Assembly (NCBI GenBank): GCA_964496975.1
Contig: CAZCBN010000047.1
Span: forward strand, 1 to 22,802
Direction: 5' to 3'
From: CAZCBN01 sp964496975
GTDB lineage: Bacteria > Planctomycetota > Phycisphaerae > Phycisphaerales > UBA1924
Length of the DNA: 22,802 bases
Shown: one piece after another, positions 15,732-22,757 of the stretch
Layout of the letters: every line of letters begins with the position of its first letter
How positions within the stretch are numbered: the first letter of the stretch is position 1
The notes under the pieces: generated by a model
What the model was told of the DNA's origin: nothing
The model's database searches: none
What the model saw: the letters and a program-made list of their open reading frames with translations, nothing else
Position numbers and translations under genes: made by a program

Positions 15732-15872
15732 AGGGACACCCCCCTTGGCCTCGCCCGTGCACCCAAGGCCGGGGGAAACAGCGTCGATGCCGGCGCCATC
15801 ATCGACGGCGGCAACGCGCTCCCCGTCGGCGAAGCGGGCAACGTCAGCGGCGGCCTCGGCGTCGACAAGTGA
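15732..15872 (+). other. Coding-like continuation of the gspG frame beyond its stop
   Basis: Following the gspG TGA (15729-15731), the same frame runs 46 codons to a TGA at 15870-15872, with no ATG, GTG or TTG inside. About three quarters of its codons end in C and first positions are G-rich, the signature of real genes here. The product would include VDAGAIIDGGNALPVGEAGN. Its stop overlaps a GTG (15869) as GTGA, the junction style of this operon. It may be a remnant of gene, a read-through tail, or the effect of a sequence error. Confidence 0.45.
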
Positions 15873-16455
15873 CCACCCTTCCGCGGGCAGCCCGGCCTTC
15901 ACACTGGCCGAGCTGCTCGTGTCGTTGGCGGTCATCGCGATCCTCGCCGGCGTCGCCGCCCCGCGCTTCACCGCCTCCGGGCAGCGGGCCCGCGCCGACC
16001 TCGCCGCCGCCCGGGTCCTCGCCGAGTTTGAACTCGTGCGGCGCGAGGCCCGCGCCGCCGCCGCCGCCCGGCGCATCGTGATCGAGCCCACCGAGGCGCG
16101 GCTCGTCGTCCTTGACGCCGCGGCCCGCGCTACGCGCAAAGAGCCCGTCCGCGCCGTCGCGTTCGACGCCGAGCCCTACAACACCGACGCCCTCCTCGTC
16201 ACCGCCGACGCCGCCTTCGATGACCGGGGCGGGTTCGCGTGCGACGGGTGGGGCCGCTTCTCGGGCGTCGGCGCCGCCCTCGCCTTCTCGGGCCCCTGGG
16301 CCGGCTACGCCGCATGGGACGACACCGACCAGACGCTCCGCCGCGGACTCATCCGCCTCACCCCGCGCGACCTTCGAGACGCGGGGCTCTCGGTCACCAG
16401 CGCCACACCCCCCGCCGAGGCCACCGTCCGAGCCTTCGTCGAGGCCCTGCCATGA
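15787..16455 (+). CDS. gspH: Minor pseudopilin, GspH-like (start uncertain)
   Basis: A prepilin whose mature helix begins FTLAELLVSLAVIAILAGVA with Glu at position 5, followed by APRFTASGQRARADLAAARV, a GspH-type pattern, and a beta-rich domain. From ATG 15787 it has 222 residues with a 37-residue leader made almost only of Ala, Ser, Thr, Pro and Arg. That composition is what a shadow frame of another coding frame gives. The leader also lacks the basic residues usually just before the cleavage point (it reads GSPA). A GTG at 15869 would give a 10-residue leader beginning VTTLPR, but it is one base out of frame with the pilin. The body from about 15890 to the stop is secure. It overlaps the next gene by ATGA. 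Confidence 0.7.
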   Translation: MPAPSSTAATRSPSAKRATSAAASASTSDHPSAGSPAFTLAELLVSLAVIAILAGVAAPRFTASGQRARADLAAARVLAEFELVRREARAAAAARRIVIEPTEARLVVLDAAARATRKEPVRAVAFDAEPYNTDALLVTADAAFDDRGGFACDGWGRFSGVGAALAFSGPWAGYAAWDDTDQTLRRGLIRLTPRDLRDAGLSVTSATPPAEATVRAFVEALP

Positions 16456-16979
16456 CCGCGCCCGCCGACACACCCCGAGCCCCGGCCGCCCGCCGCGGCG
16501 TCACGCTCGTCGAGATCCCCCTCGCCGCGGCGACCATCGCCATCGTCATCGGCTCGCTCTTCCTCACCCTCCGCCTCACCCTCGCCTCCGTCCCGCAAGA
16601 CAACGACCCCTCCGCCGACGCCCAGCGGCTCCTCGAGGCCGCCGAGTACCTCACCGCCGACCTCATGGAAGCCCGCGGCATCAAAGCCCTTTCCGCCGGC
16701 ATCACCGCCGTCCGCGTCAGCGACCGCGACGGCTCCGGCGCCGACAACCGCGTGCTCTACACCTGGGCCGGCGCCACCTCGGGCCTCCCAGGCCCGCTCT
16801 CACGCACCGACGTCGACGGCCTCACCTGGACCCTGCTCGACCCGTGCACCGAGTTCTCCATCGCCCTCTCCTCCGCCACCGACCGCCTGCCCGTCGCGAC
16901 GCTCACCATCGCGGCAGAGTCCGGCGCCGCCATCACCATCCCCGTCGCCCTGCGAAACCCGCAGGAGGCCGCGCCGTGA
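16452..16979 (+). CDS. Minor pseudopilin, GspJ/GspI-like
   Basis: A 175-residue prepilin with leader ...AARRG and mature start VTLVEIPLAAATIAIVIGSL, including Glu 5 and Gly before the cleavage site. Compared with the common VTLVEVLVALAI, the Pro at position 7 is unusual. The globular part includes DAQRLLEAAEYLTADLMEA, as in GspJ/PilW-type minor pilins, which keep a long helix before a beta domain. It would help prime or cap the pseudopilus. ATG 16452 overlaps gspH by ATGA, and the next gene overlaps its stop by GTGA. Which minor pseudopilin class it belongs to is uncertain. Confidence 0.75.
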   Translation: MTAPADTPRAPAARRGVTLVEIPLAAATIAIVIGSLFLTLRLTLASVPQDNDPSADAQRLLEAAEYLTADLMEARGIKALSAGITAVRVSDRDGSGADNRVLYTWAGATSGLPGPLSRTDVDGLTWTLLDPCTEFSIALSSATDRLPVATLTIAAESGAAITIPVALRNPQEAAP

Positions 16980-17521
16980 TCCCCCGCCGCCGCGCCGGCG
17001 TTACGCTCGCCGAGGCCGTCGTCTGCGTCGCCCTCGTCGGCATCGTCACCACCGGCGCGCTGAACGCCGTCGGCGTCGCCGCGCGCCTCCGCGTGAGCGA
17101 GTGGGAACGCACCCAGGGCACCGCCCTCGCCGCGGAACTCATCGAAGAAATGGCCGCTGTGCCCGCCTTCGAACGCGTCGGCGTCATCTCCGGCTCCGTC
17201 GACTTCGTGGGCGATGTCCTCGCCGACGTCTCCGCCTCCTCAGGCCCACGCAACACATTCACCCAGTTCGAGGACTACGACGGCTGGCGCGAACGCCCGC
17301 CCCAGACCGCCGCCGGCGACACCATCCCGGGCCTCGACACCTGGGCCCGCGCCGTCGAGATCCGCGAGACCACCCTCACCGACCTCGCCTCGGGCAACGA
17401 CCAAAAAACCACGGCCCTCGCCGCCACCGTCCGCGTCTACCGCGGCCGCAAGCTCGTCGCCGAGTTGCTCACCGTGCGCACCCGCGCCGGCGTCGCCGTC
17501 AACTGGGGGCACACGCGATGA
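16976..17521 (+). CDS. Minor pseudopilin, GspI/PilV-like
   Basis: A 181-residue prepilin: basic leader PRRRAG, mature start VTLAEAVVCVALVGIVTTGA with Glu 5. The helix continues into TQGTALAAELIEEMAAVP, a pattern typical of GspI/PilV/MshD proteins (ALxLAxxxxExxxA). The C-terminal half is beta-rich and lacks cysteines. GTG 16976 overlaps the preceding stop as GTGA and has AGGAGG (16963-16968) upstream; the end overlaps the LamG-bearing gene by ATGA. It is expected to join the initiating tip complex with the other minor pseudopilins. Confidence 0.77.
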   Translation: MIPRRRAGVTLAEAVVCVALVGIVTTGALNAVGVAARLRVSEWERTQGTALAAELIEEMAAVPAFERVGVISGSVDFVGDVLADVSASSGPRNTFTQFEDYDGWRERPPQTAAGDTIPGLDTWARAVEIRETTLTDLASGNDQKTTALAATVRVYRGRKLVAELLTVRTRAGVAVNWGHTR

Positions 17522-18732
17522 GCCCCCGCCGCGCCTTCGCCTACGTCTTCGTGCTCTCCGTCACGCTCGTCGCCGTCGCCGCGGCCGCCGTCGCCTTGGG
17601 CGTGCGCCGCGCCCGGCTCGACCGCGCCCGCGCCACGGCAAGCCTCATCGCCGCCCGCGTCGCCGCCCCCTCCGCCGTCGAAGCGGGCCTGCAGAGCATC
17701 GCCGACGAGGGCGACGACTGGAGCGACACCCTCGCCCCGGGCGACTCGCGCTACGCCCAGTTCACCCTGGGCGACGCCGACCTCACCGTTGACATGGTCG
17801 ACTGGCGCGACAACGACCTGCAGGACGACCCGGGCGACCCCGCCCGCCTCGTCGGCCGCGCCACCGTCGACGGCGCCTCCGCCGCCCTCAGCGTCATCAT
17901 CCCGGGCGAACAGGCCGACTACCACAACCGCGCCCTCCTCCTGGGCCCCCTCTTCCTCCTGCCGCTGGACAACCCCTACGGCTCGCTCAACGCCGACGAC
18001 CTCATGGGCCGGCTCACCGGCACATACTCCGCCGTCGGCGTCGCCGGCTTCGCCACCGACGACAAGGGACGACCCGCCCCCGTCCTCGGCTCCGCTGCCT
18101 CGTTCATCCGCGTCCCCCACGATGCACGCACCCTCGTCACAGATTTCACCCTCTCCTTCCGCGTCCGCGCCAGCACCTCCAACAGCACCACCCGCGGCGT
18201 CATCATGAAGTCCGCCCTCCCCGCCACCGGCACCGGCGGGCTCATCGTCACCATGAACCGCACCACCCTCACCGTCGCCGCCAGCACGCCGAGCCGCACC
18301 GCCACCCTCACCTACGCCCTCAGCAGCACCTCCGCCTGGTACACCATCACCATCCGCGGCTGCGGCGACGCGGGCGCCGCCATGGGCCTCTGCCTCTTCG
18401 TCGACGGCCAGTCCGTCCGCACCAACACCAGCGTCACCGGCGGCCTCTCCGTCGGCGCCTCGGGCATGGGCAACACCCAGCCTTGGTACATCGGCGCCCA
18501 GGTCGGCACCGCCTGCGCCAGCGGCTGCAACCCCCTCACAGGCTCGCTCAAAGACGTCGCCTTCTTCGACCGCGCCCTCACCGACGACGAGATCGAGTGG
18601 CTCGCGACCAACGTCGTGACCAACGGCGCAACTGTCAACGTGCTTGGCATCGCCATCGATCTATCCACCCGCTCCACCCTCCCCGCGCCCCCCGCCGCCC
18701 CGGGCTCGTGGCTCTGGCACACCGGCAACTAA
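17518..18732 (+). CDS. GspK/PilX-position protein with LamG-like lectin/adhesin domain
   Basis: A 404-residue protein. The N terminus MSPRRA, then FAYVFVLSVTLVAVAAAAVA, is prepilin-like with a basic leader and one hydrophobic helix, but position 5 is Phe instead of Glu, as in tip pseudopilins of the GspK class. A short linking region (about 40-135) follows. Residues about 140-390 resemble a LamG/concanavalin-like jelly roll: LLPLDNPYG, DFTLSFRVRAS, WYTITIRGCGDAG, LCLFVDGQSV and the closing GSLKDVAFFDRALTDDEIEWL. Four cysteines in the domain could form two disulfides. It starts at an ATGA overlap and ends the operon. A tip-mounted carbohydrate- or surface-binding module is inferred; ordinary GspK carries an unrelated SAM-like domain. 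Confidence 0.75.
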   Translation: MSPRRAFAYVFVLSVTLVAVAAAAVALGVRRARLDRARATASLIAARVAAPSAVEAGLQSIADEGDDWSDTLAPGDSRYAQFTLGDADLTVDMVDWRDNDLQDDPGDPARLVGRATVDGASAALSVIIPGEQADYHNRALLLGPLFLLPLDNPYGSLNADDLMGRLTGTYSAVGVAGFATDDKGRPAPVLGSAASFIRVPHDARTLVTDFTLSFRVRASTSNSTTRGVIMKSALPATGTGGLIVTMNRTTLTVAASTPSRTATLTYALSSTSAWYTITIRGCGDAGAAMGLCLFVDGQSVRTNTSVTGGLSVGASGMGNTQPWYIGAQVGTACASGCNPLTGSLKDVAFFDRALTDDEIEWLATNVVTNGATVNVLGIAIDLSTRSTLPAPPAAPGSWLWHTGN

Positions 18733-18897
18733 GCCCCCGTATCACAACACCTCCTGCCCGCGCCGCGCCCGCCTGTCCGCGCCACACACGCCCGCCCGCG
18801 GGCCGCACCGCGCACGCCACACCCCCTCGCGGCACAGCCACGCGTCGCACCACCGCACCCAACATGAACGTTGCCCCACAGTCGCCGCCGCGAGGGC

Positions 18898-20409
18898 TCA
18901 CGCCGCTTCGCGCTGCTGCTGGTCCACCCGCTCCTCGCCGTGCCGGATCATCAGCGCATCGAACGCCGCGAAGTCCATGGAAAGGAACGCCGGCACCAGC
19001 GCGGGGTCAAACTGCTGCCCCGAGCACCGCGCGATCTCGTCCAGCACCCACGACCGCGGCTTCGCGTCGCGGTACGCGCGGTTCGAGCTCAGCGCGTCAA
19101 ACGTGTCCGCCAGCGCAAGCACCCGCGCCATCAGCGGGATCCCGCTCCCCGAAAGCCCATCGGGGTACCCCCGCCCGTCCCACCGCTCGTGGTGGTGCCG
19201 CACGCCGGGCAAAATGTCCTCCAGCGACGGGATCGGCGCCAGGATCTCGCACCCGATCGACGGGTGCATCTTGATCAGCTCGTACTCATCATCCGTCAGC
19301 CGCCCCGCCTTCAGCAGCACGCGGTCCGGCACGCCCAGCTTGCCGATGTCGTGCAGCGTGCCGCACAGGTGCACCCGCGCCGCCTTCTCTTCGTCCATCC
19401 CCACCGCGATCGCGAGCTGCCGGCCCAGCAGCGCCACCCGCTCCGAGTGACCACGCGTGTACCGGTCCTTCGCGTCGAGCGACCCCGTCAGCGCCCGCAG
19501 CGCCCCCAGGTACGTGATCTCCTGCTCCTCGTAGAGCCGCCGGCTCTGAAGCATCGCCCCGAGAATCCCCGCGACCGTCTCCGCCGTCTGCGTGTCAAAG
19601 CTCGTCGCCCGCTCGCCCGCGTCTTCCTTCGCCCCGATCAGCAGCATCCCCGCCGCCTGCCCGTCCACCAGCAGCGTGTGCGCGATCACCTCGCCCGCCA
19701 CCTGGGGCTCGTCGTCCAGCGCATAAATGTCCCCGCCCACGCTGGGCCGGAGCCGCTCCGAAAGCCGCCTCGCCCGCGCCGCCACGCCCTCGCGGTCCCC
19801 GTCCGCCGACCACAGGATCACCTGCCCGCTCAGCCCGCCCAGCAGCCTCGGGTTCTCCGCGAGCGCCACCGCGCACCACCGGCACTCCAGCAGCTCCGCC
19901 GTCCCGCGCGCCGCGTCCTCGATGAACTTCGCCGGCGTGCGAAACTCCCCCATCGCCCGCCCGAGCCGGTTGTGCAGCGTCACGCTCTCAAAGCACAGCG
20001 TCAGTTGCCGCGTAAACGCCGCCACCTCCCGCTCGTGCGACGCCGACTGCTCCAGGTCCCGCGCGCTCTGCACCAGGCTCGCGATCACCCGGCTCCCCGC
20101 CTCCACCTCGTACGCCACGAGCCGGGCCCGCACCTTCCGGTCCTGCCGCGCGATCTCCTCCGCCGTCAGCGACGCCACCGACACCATCCACCCGCCGCAG
20201 GCCACCCGCAACGCCGCCGCGCCCCCCACCACCACCACCGCCGACTTCGCGCCGGGCCCAACTGATCCCTCAGCCTCCGCCCGCTTCACCGCCTCCGCCG
20301 CGTCCCCCACAAGCCCGCTCACCGTCCCCGCCGGCAGCGCGAGCAACCCCAGACGCTCCGCGCGCCGGACCACCTCCGCGACAATGTCCGCCGCGGTTTC
20401 CAGCTTCAC
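18898..20409 (-). CDS. GAF and HD-GYP domain protein, probable cyclic-di-GMP phosphodiesterase
   Basis: A 503-residue cytoplasmic signalling protein. The first 140 residues are mainly helical with no clear family. A GAF-like sensor domain follows (about 160-300; FIEDAARGTAELLECRWCAVAL to DTQTAETVAGILG). The C-terminal HD-GYP domain carries RGHSERVALL, the metal-binding HD in LHDIGKLGVPD (353-354), HHERWDGRGYPDGLSG (GYP 414-416), and ADTFDALSSNRAYRDA. All catalytic residues are present, so hydrolysis of cyclic di-GMP is likely. Such enzymes often control pili and motility, and this one lies beside a pilus-like operon, facing it convergently. GTG 20409 overlaps the upstream receiver gene as GTGA, suggesting that the receiver and the phosphodiesterase work together. 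Confidence 0.9.
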   Translation of the reverse strand: MKLETAADIVAEVVRRAERLGLLALPAGTVSGLVGDAAEAVKRAEAEGSVGPGAKSAVVVVGGAAALRVACGGWMVSVASLTAEEIARQDRKVRARLVAYEVEAGSRVIASLVQSARDLEQSASHEREVAAFTRQLTLCFESVTLHNRLGRAMGEFRTPAKFIEDAARGTAELLECRWCAVALAENPRLLGGLSGQVILWSADGDREGVAARARRLSERLRPSVGGDIYALDDEPQVAGEVIAHTLLVDGQAAGMLLIGAKEDAGERATSFDTQTAETVAGILGAMLQSRRLYEEQEITYLGALRALTGSLDAKDRYTRGHSERVALLGRQLAIAVGMDEEKAARVHLCGTLHDIGKLGVPDRVLLKAGRLTDDEYELIKMHPSIGCEILAPIPSLEDILPGVRHHHERWDGRGYPDGLSGSGIPLMARVLALADTFDALSSNRAYRDAKPRSWVLDEIARCSGQQFDPALVPAFLSMDFAAFDALMIRHGEERVDQQQREAA

Positions 20410-20819
20410 GCCGCGTCTCCCTTCACACCCGCGTCCCCCGACGCAGCCCCCACACCCACCACCTCATGCGCGGCCTGCACAAGCTCCCGCGCACTGAAGG
20501 GCTTTCCCATCACGCGACGAATGTTCGTCCGGCTCAACTCATCCCGGTTCACCAGGTGCGCGCGCGCCGTCAACAACATCACCGGCACGTCCTTCGTCGA
20601 CTCCAGCGACGCAAGCCGCGTCGCCAGCTCAACGCCCGACATCCCCGGCATCTGGTAGTCCGCGACCACCACCGAGAACCCACCCCCCGCCGCGCTCGCC
20701 AAGCCCTCTTCGCCGTGCCGCGCCACCACCACGCGCCAGCCGTCGCGCTCAAAGGCCCGCGCGACCACCGCCGCCATGTGGCCCTCGTCCTCAACAATCA
20801 GCACAGATCGAAACGCCAC
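20406..20819 (-). CDS. Single-domain response regulator (receiver)
   Basis: A 137-residue CheY-like receiver without an output domain. SVLIVEDEG holds the acidic pocket, VVADYQMPGMSG the phospho-acceptor Asp 54, MLLTARA the conserved Thr region, and VMGKPFS the invariant Lys-Pro. GTG 20819 is chosen because GGAG (20826-20829 on the plus strand as CTCC) stands six bases upstream; a longer frame reaches 20858 but begins before this site. It is the first gene of a two-gene operon and overlaps the HD-GYP gene by GTGA, so phosphorylated receiver probably controls that enzyme. No kinase adjoins it; the orphan kinase at 7068-8699 is a candidate. Confidence 0.88.
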   Translation of the reverse strand: MAFRSVLIVEDEGHMAAVVARAFERDGWRVVVARHGEEGLASAAGGGFSVVVADYQMPGMSGVELATRLASLESTKDVPVMLLTARAHLVNRDELSRTNIRRVMGKPFSARELVQAAHEVVGVGAASGDAGVKGDAA

Positions 20820-21248
20820 CGGCAACTCCAAAGGAACGCACCGATCCGGACACCCCACCCGACGTAGACCGCCGGGGACGGCACTGGGCCAACGCCTTAT
20901 CTCGGCCCGTCACCCCCGCCTCTCCACGAAGACCCCCACACCCACCCCCGCAACGCGCCGAACAGGGTGAACGGCGGCCCCAGAACAGATCCCCCAGTTT
21001 CAGCAGTCCGCCCCAACCCCGCACACCCCGCACAAAGTACGTTCGTATCTTGCAAGGCGTAACACCCCGCCCCGCGCCCCCTCGACCTCGCCCTGCCACC
21101 GGCCAATACTTCAGGCCCGGCACACCGCGGCGTGCGATGTGCCGGTGCCGTCGTGCCGCGGCCCGGATCGCCCGGGCCTGTCGCACAGCTCGCGTCCTCC
21201 CCACTCGCCGGGCGTTCCCCGTGCGGGCTGTCCTTGTCGGAGTTCACC
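20820..21248. other. Divergent intergenic region between receiver and rpsP genes
   Basis: These 429 bases separate divergently transcribed genes and must hold both promoters, yet no clear -35/-10 pair was found on either strand. The less GC-rich patch at about 21030-21060 is the best place for them. On the rpsP side two hairpins are visible: CGGCACA/TGTGCCG (21118-21144) and a perfect 7-bp stem GGCCCGG/CCGGGCC (21160-21178). No protein or known RNA gene was recognised. Confidence 0.5.
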
Positions 21249-21800
21249 GTGGTTCGAATCCGCCTCCAGCGTCTCGGCCGCACCCACCGCCCCTTCTTCC
21301 GCATCGCCGCGGTGGACGTGCGTAACCGTCGCGACGGCAAGATCATCGAGAACCTCGGCTGGCTGAACCCCGTCGAGCGCGATGTCGCCAAGCAGATGGA
21401 GCTCAAGTCCGAGCGCATCACCCACTGGCTCGCCCAGGGCGCCCAGCCCAGCGAGACCATGATGGACATCCTCGGCAAGGCCGAGCTCCTCCCCGAGAAG
21501 ATGAAGGCCGCCTGGCTCGAGGCCCGCGAGACCGACAGCCGTCGCCTCGCCGTCCGCGGCATCGCCAAGCAGTGCGAAGCCGCCGTCGAGGAACTCGACA
21601 AGGCCGACGCCCCCGAGGGCTTCGACAAGGACGCCGCCGTCGCCGACGCCAAGAAGCAGCGCACCGCCGCCCGCGAAGCCATCTCCACCGGCAACGTGAA
21701 GGCCGCGACCGCCGCCCTTGAGGCCATCCAGGCCCTGCAGGCCAAGCTCGCGAGCGCCAAGCCCGCGCCCGCCGCCGAAGGCGAAGCCGCCCAGGCCTAA
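21249..21800 (+). CDS. rpsP: Ribosomal protein bS16 with long C-terminal extension
   Basis: The first 80 or so residues are bS16: VRIRLQRLGRTHRPFFRIAA, then DVRNRRDGKIIENLGWLNP and MMDILGKAELLP. S16 binds 16S rRNA early in 30S assembly. The family is usually 80-100 residues, but this protein has 183. The extra C-terminal half is helical, rich in Lys, Ala and Glu, and ends in an AAEGEAAQA tail. It looks like an idiosyncratic extension rather than a second known domain. GTG 21249 is supported by GGAG (21239-21242) and by the position of the conserved start; upstream in-frame codons give no S16-like sequence. An intrinsic terminator follows 36 bases after the stop. Confidence 0.93.
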   Translation: MVRIRLQRLGRTHRPFFRIAAVDVRNRRDGKIIENLGWLNPVERDVAKQMELKSERITHWLAQGAQPSETMMDILGKAELLPEKMKAAWLEARETDSRRLAVRGIAKQCEAAVEELDKADAPEGFDKDAAVADAKKQRTAAREAISTGNVKAATAALEAIQALQAKLASAKPAPAAEGEAAQA

Positions 21801-21835
21801 CGCGCCGCCCCACTACATCTCAGCCGACCCGCATC

Positions 21836-21864
21836 GAGCCGCGCCCCGCGCGGCTCTTTTCTTT
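21836..21864 (+). terminator. Intrinsic terminator after rpsP
   Basis: GAGCCGCG (21836-21843) and CGCGGCTC (21849-21856) form a perfect 8-bp stem with a 5-base loop, followed by TTTTCTTT. It would separate rpsP from trmD, which are co-transcribed in many bacteria. Confidence 0.85.
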
Positions 21865-21880
21865 CCCCCCCTTGTCCCCG

Positions 21881-21945
21881 TGCCTTGCTGCCTCGATGCC
21901 TTGCTGCCTCGATGCCTCGATCCCTCTCCGCCTCGATCCCTCGCT
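21881..21945. repeat. Short tandem repeats upstream of trmD
   Basis: TGCCTTGCTGCCTCGA occurs twice back to back (21881-21896, 21897-21912), followed by TGCCTCGA and degenerate CCTCGATCCCTC units to about 21945. The plus strand is strikingly pyrimidine-rich from here to the trmD start. Confidence 0.75.
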
Positions 21946-21971
21946 GCCCCCCTCCCCCACTACCCTCCCCC

Positions 21972-22754
21972 ATGCCCCTCCGCATCGACCTCCTCACCAC
22001 CTTCCCGGAGGTCTTTTCCACCACACCCCCCGCTCTCCTCGGCGTCAGCATCCCCCGCCGCGCCATCGACGCCGGCGCCCTCACCATCCACGCCACCAAC
22101 ATCCGCGACTTCGCCGACCCGCCGCACTTCAAAACCGACGACCGCCCCTTCGGCGGCGGCCCCGGCATGGTCATGCTCGCCGAGCCCCTCTGGCGCGCCG
22201 TGCAGCACGCCGAACACCAAGACCCAACGCCCGCCCGCCGCCTCTACCTCACGCCCCAGGGCCGCCCACTCACGCAGCCCATCGTTGAAGACCTCGCCCG
22301 CACGCCGCGCCTGCTCATCCTCTGCGGCCACTACGAGGGCATCGACGAGCGCGTGCTCGACGCCCTCGCCCCCGAAGAACTCAGCCTGGGCGACTACGTC
22401 CTCAGCAGCGGCGAGCTCGCCGCCCTCGTCCTGATCGACGCCCTCGCCCGCCTCCAACCCGGCGTCCTGGGCCACACCGCCTCCGCCGTCCAAGACAGCT
22501 TCTCCCCCCTCCCCACCACCAACCCCGACGGCGGCCCCATCGACGAACGCACCCTCACCAAGTGGCGCGCCGAACTCAACATCCCCGCCAACGCCCGCCT
22601 GCTCGACTGCCCCCACTACACCCGCCCACGAACGTGGCAAGGCCGCGACGTCCCCGCAGAACTCCTCAGCGGCGACCACACCGCCGTCGCCAAGTGGCGC
22701 CTCGAACAAATGACCGCCCGCACCCAAGCCCGCCGCCCGGACCTGCTGGGGTGA
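21972..22754 (+). CDS. trmD: tRNA (guanine-37-N1)-methyltransferase
   Basis: A 260-residue SPOUT-family enzyme that methylates G37 next to the anticodon, preventing frameshifting. The start MPLRIDLLTTFPEVF, then the motif FKTDDRPFGGGPGMVM, the knot segments ILCGHYEGIDERVLD and LGDYVLSSGELAALVLIDA (AdoMet binding), and LPTTNPDGGPIDE and CPHYTRPRTWQGRDVP all match TrmD, and length is normal. ATG 21972 is fixed by the family start. No Shine-Dalgarno motif precedes it, since the 50 bases upstream are almost all C and T. The usual neighbour rimM does not lie between it and rpsP, and rplS is not reached before the window ends. Confidence 0.95.
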   Translation: MPLRIDLLTTFPEVFSTTPPALLGVSIPRRAIDAGALTIHATNIRDFADPPHFKTDDRPFGGGPGMVMLAEPLWRAVQHAEHQDPTPARRLYLTPQGRPLTQPIVEDLARTPRLLILCGHYEGIDERVLDALAPEELSLGDYVLSSGELAALVLIDALARLQPGVLGHTASAVQDSFSPLPTTNPDGGPIDERTLTKWRAELNIPANARLLDCPHYTRPRTWQGRDVPAELLSGDHTAVAKWRLEQMTARTQARRPDLLG

Positions 22755-22757
22755 GAC

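Noticed and set aside
20990..21070. TTGCAA/TATCTT-like promoter boxes between the receiver gene and rpsP
   Set aside because: No pair of boxes with 15-19 base spacing was found on either strand, so no promoter was assigned.
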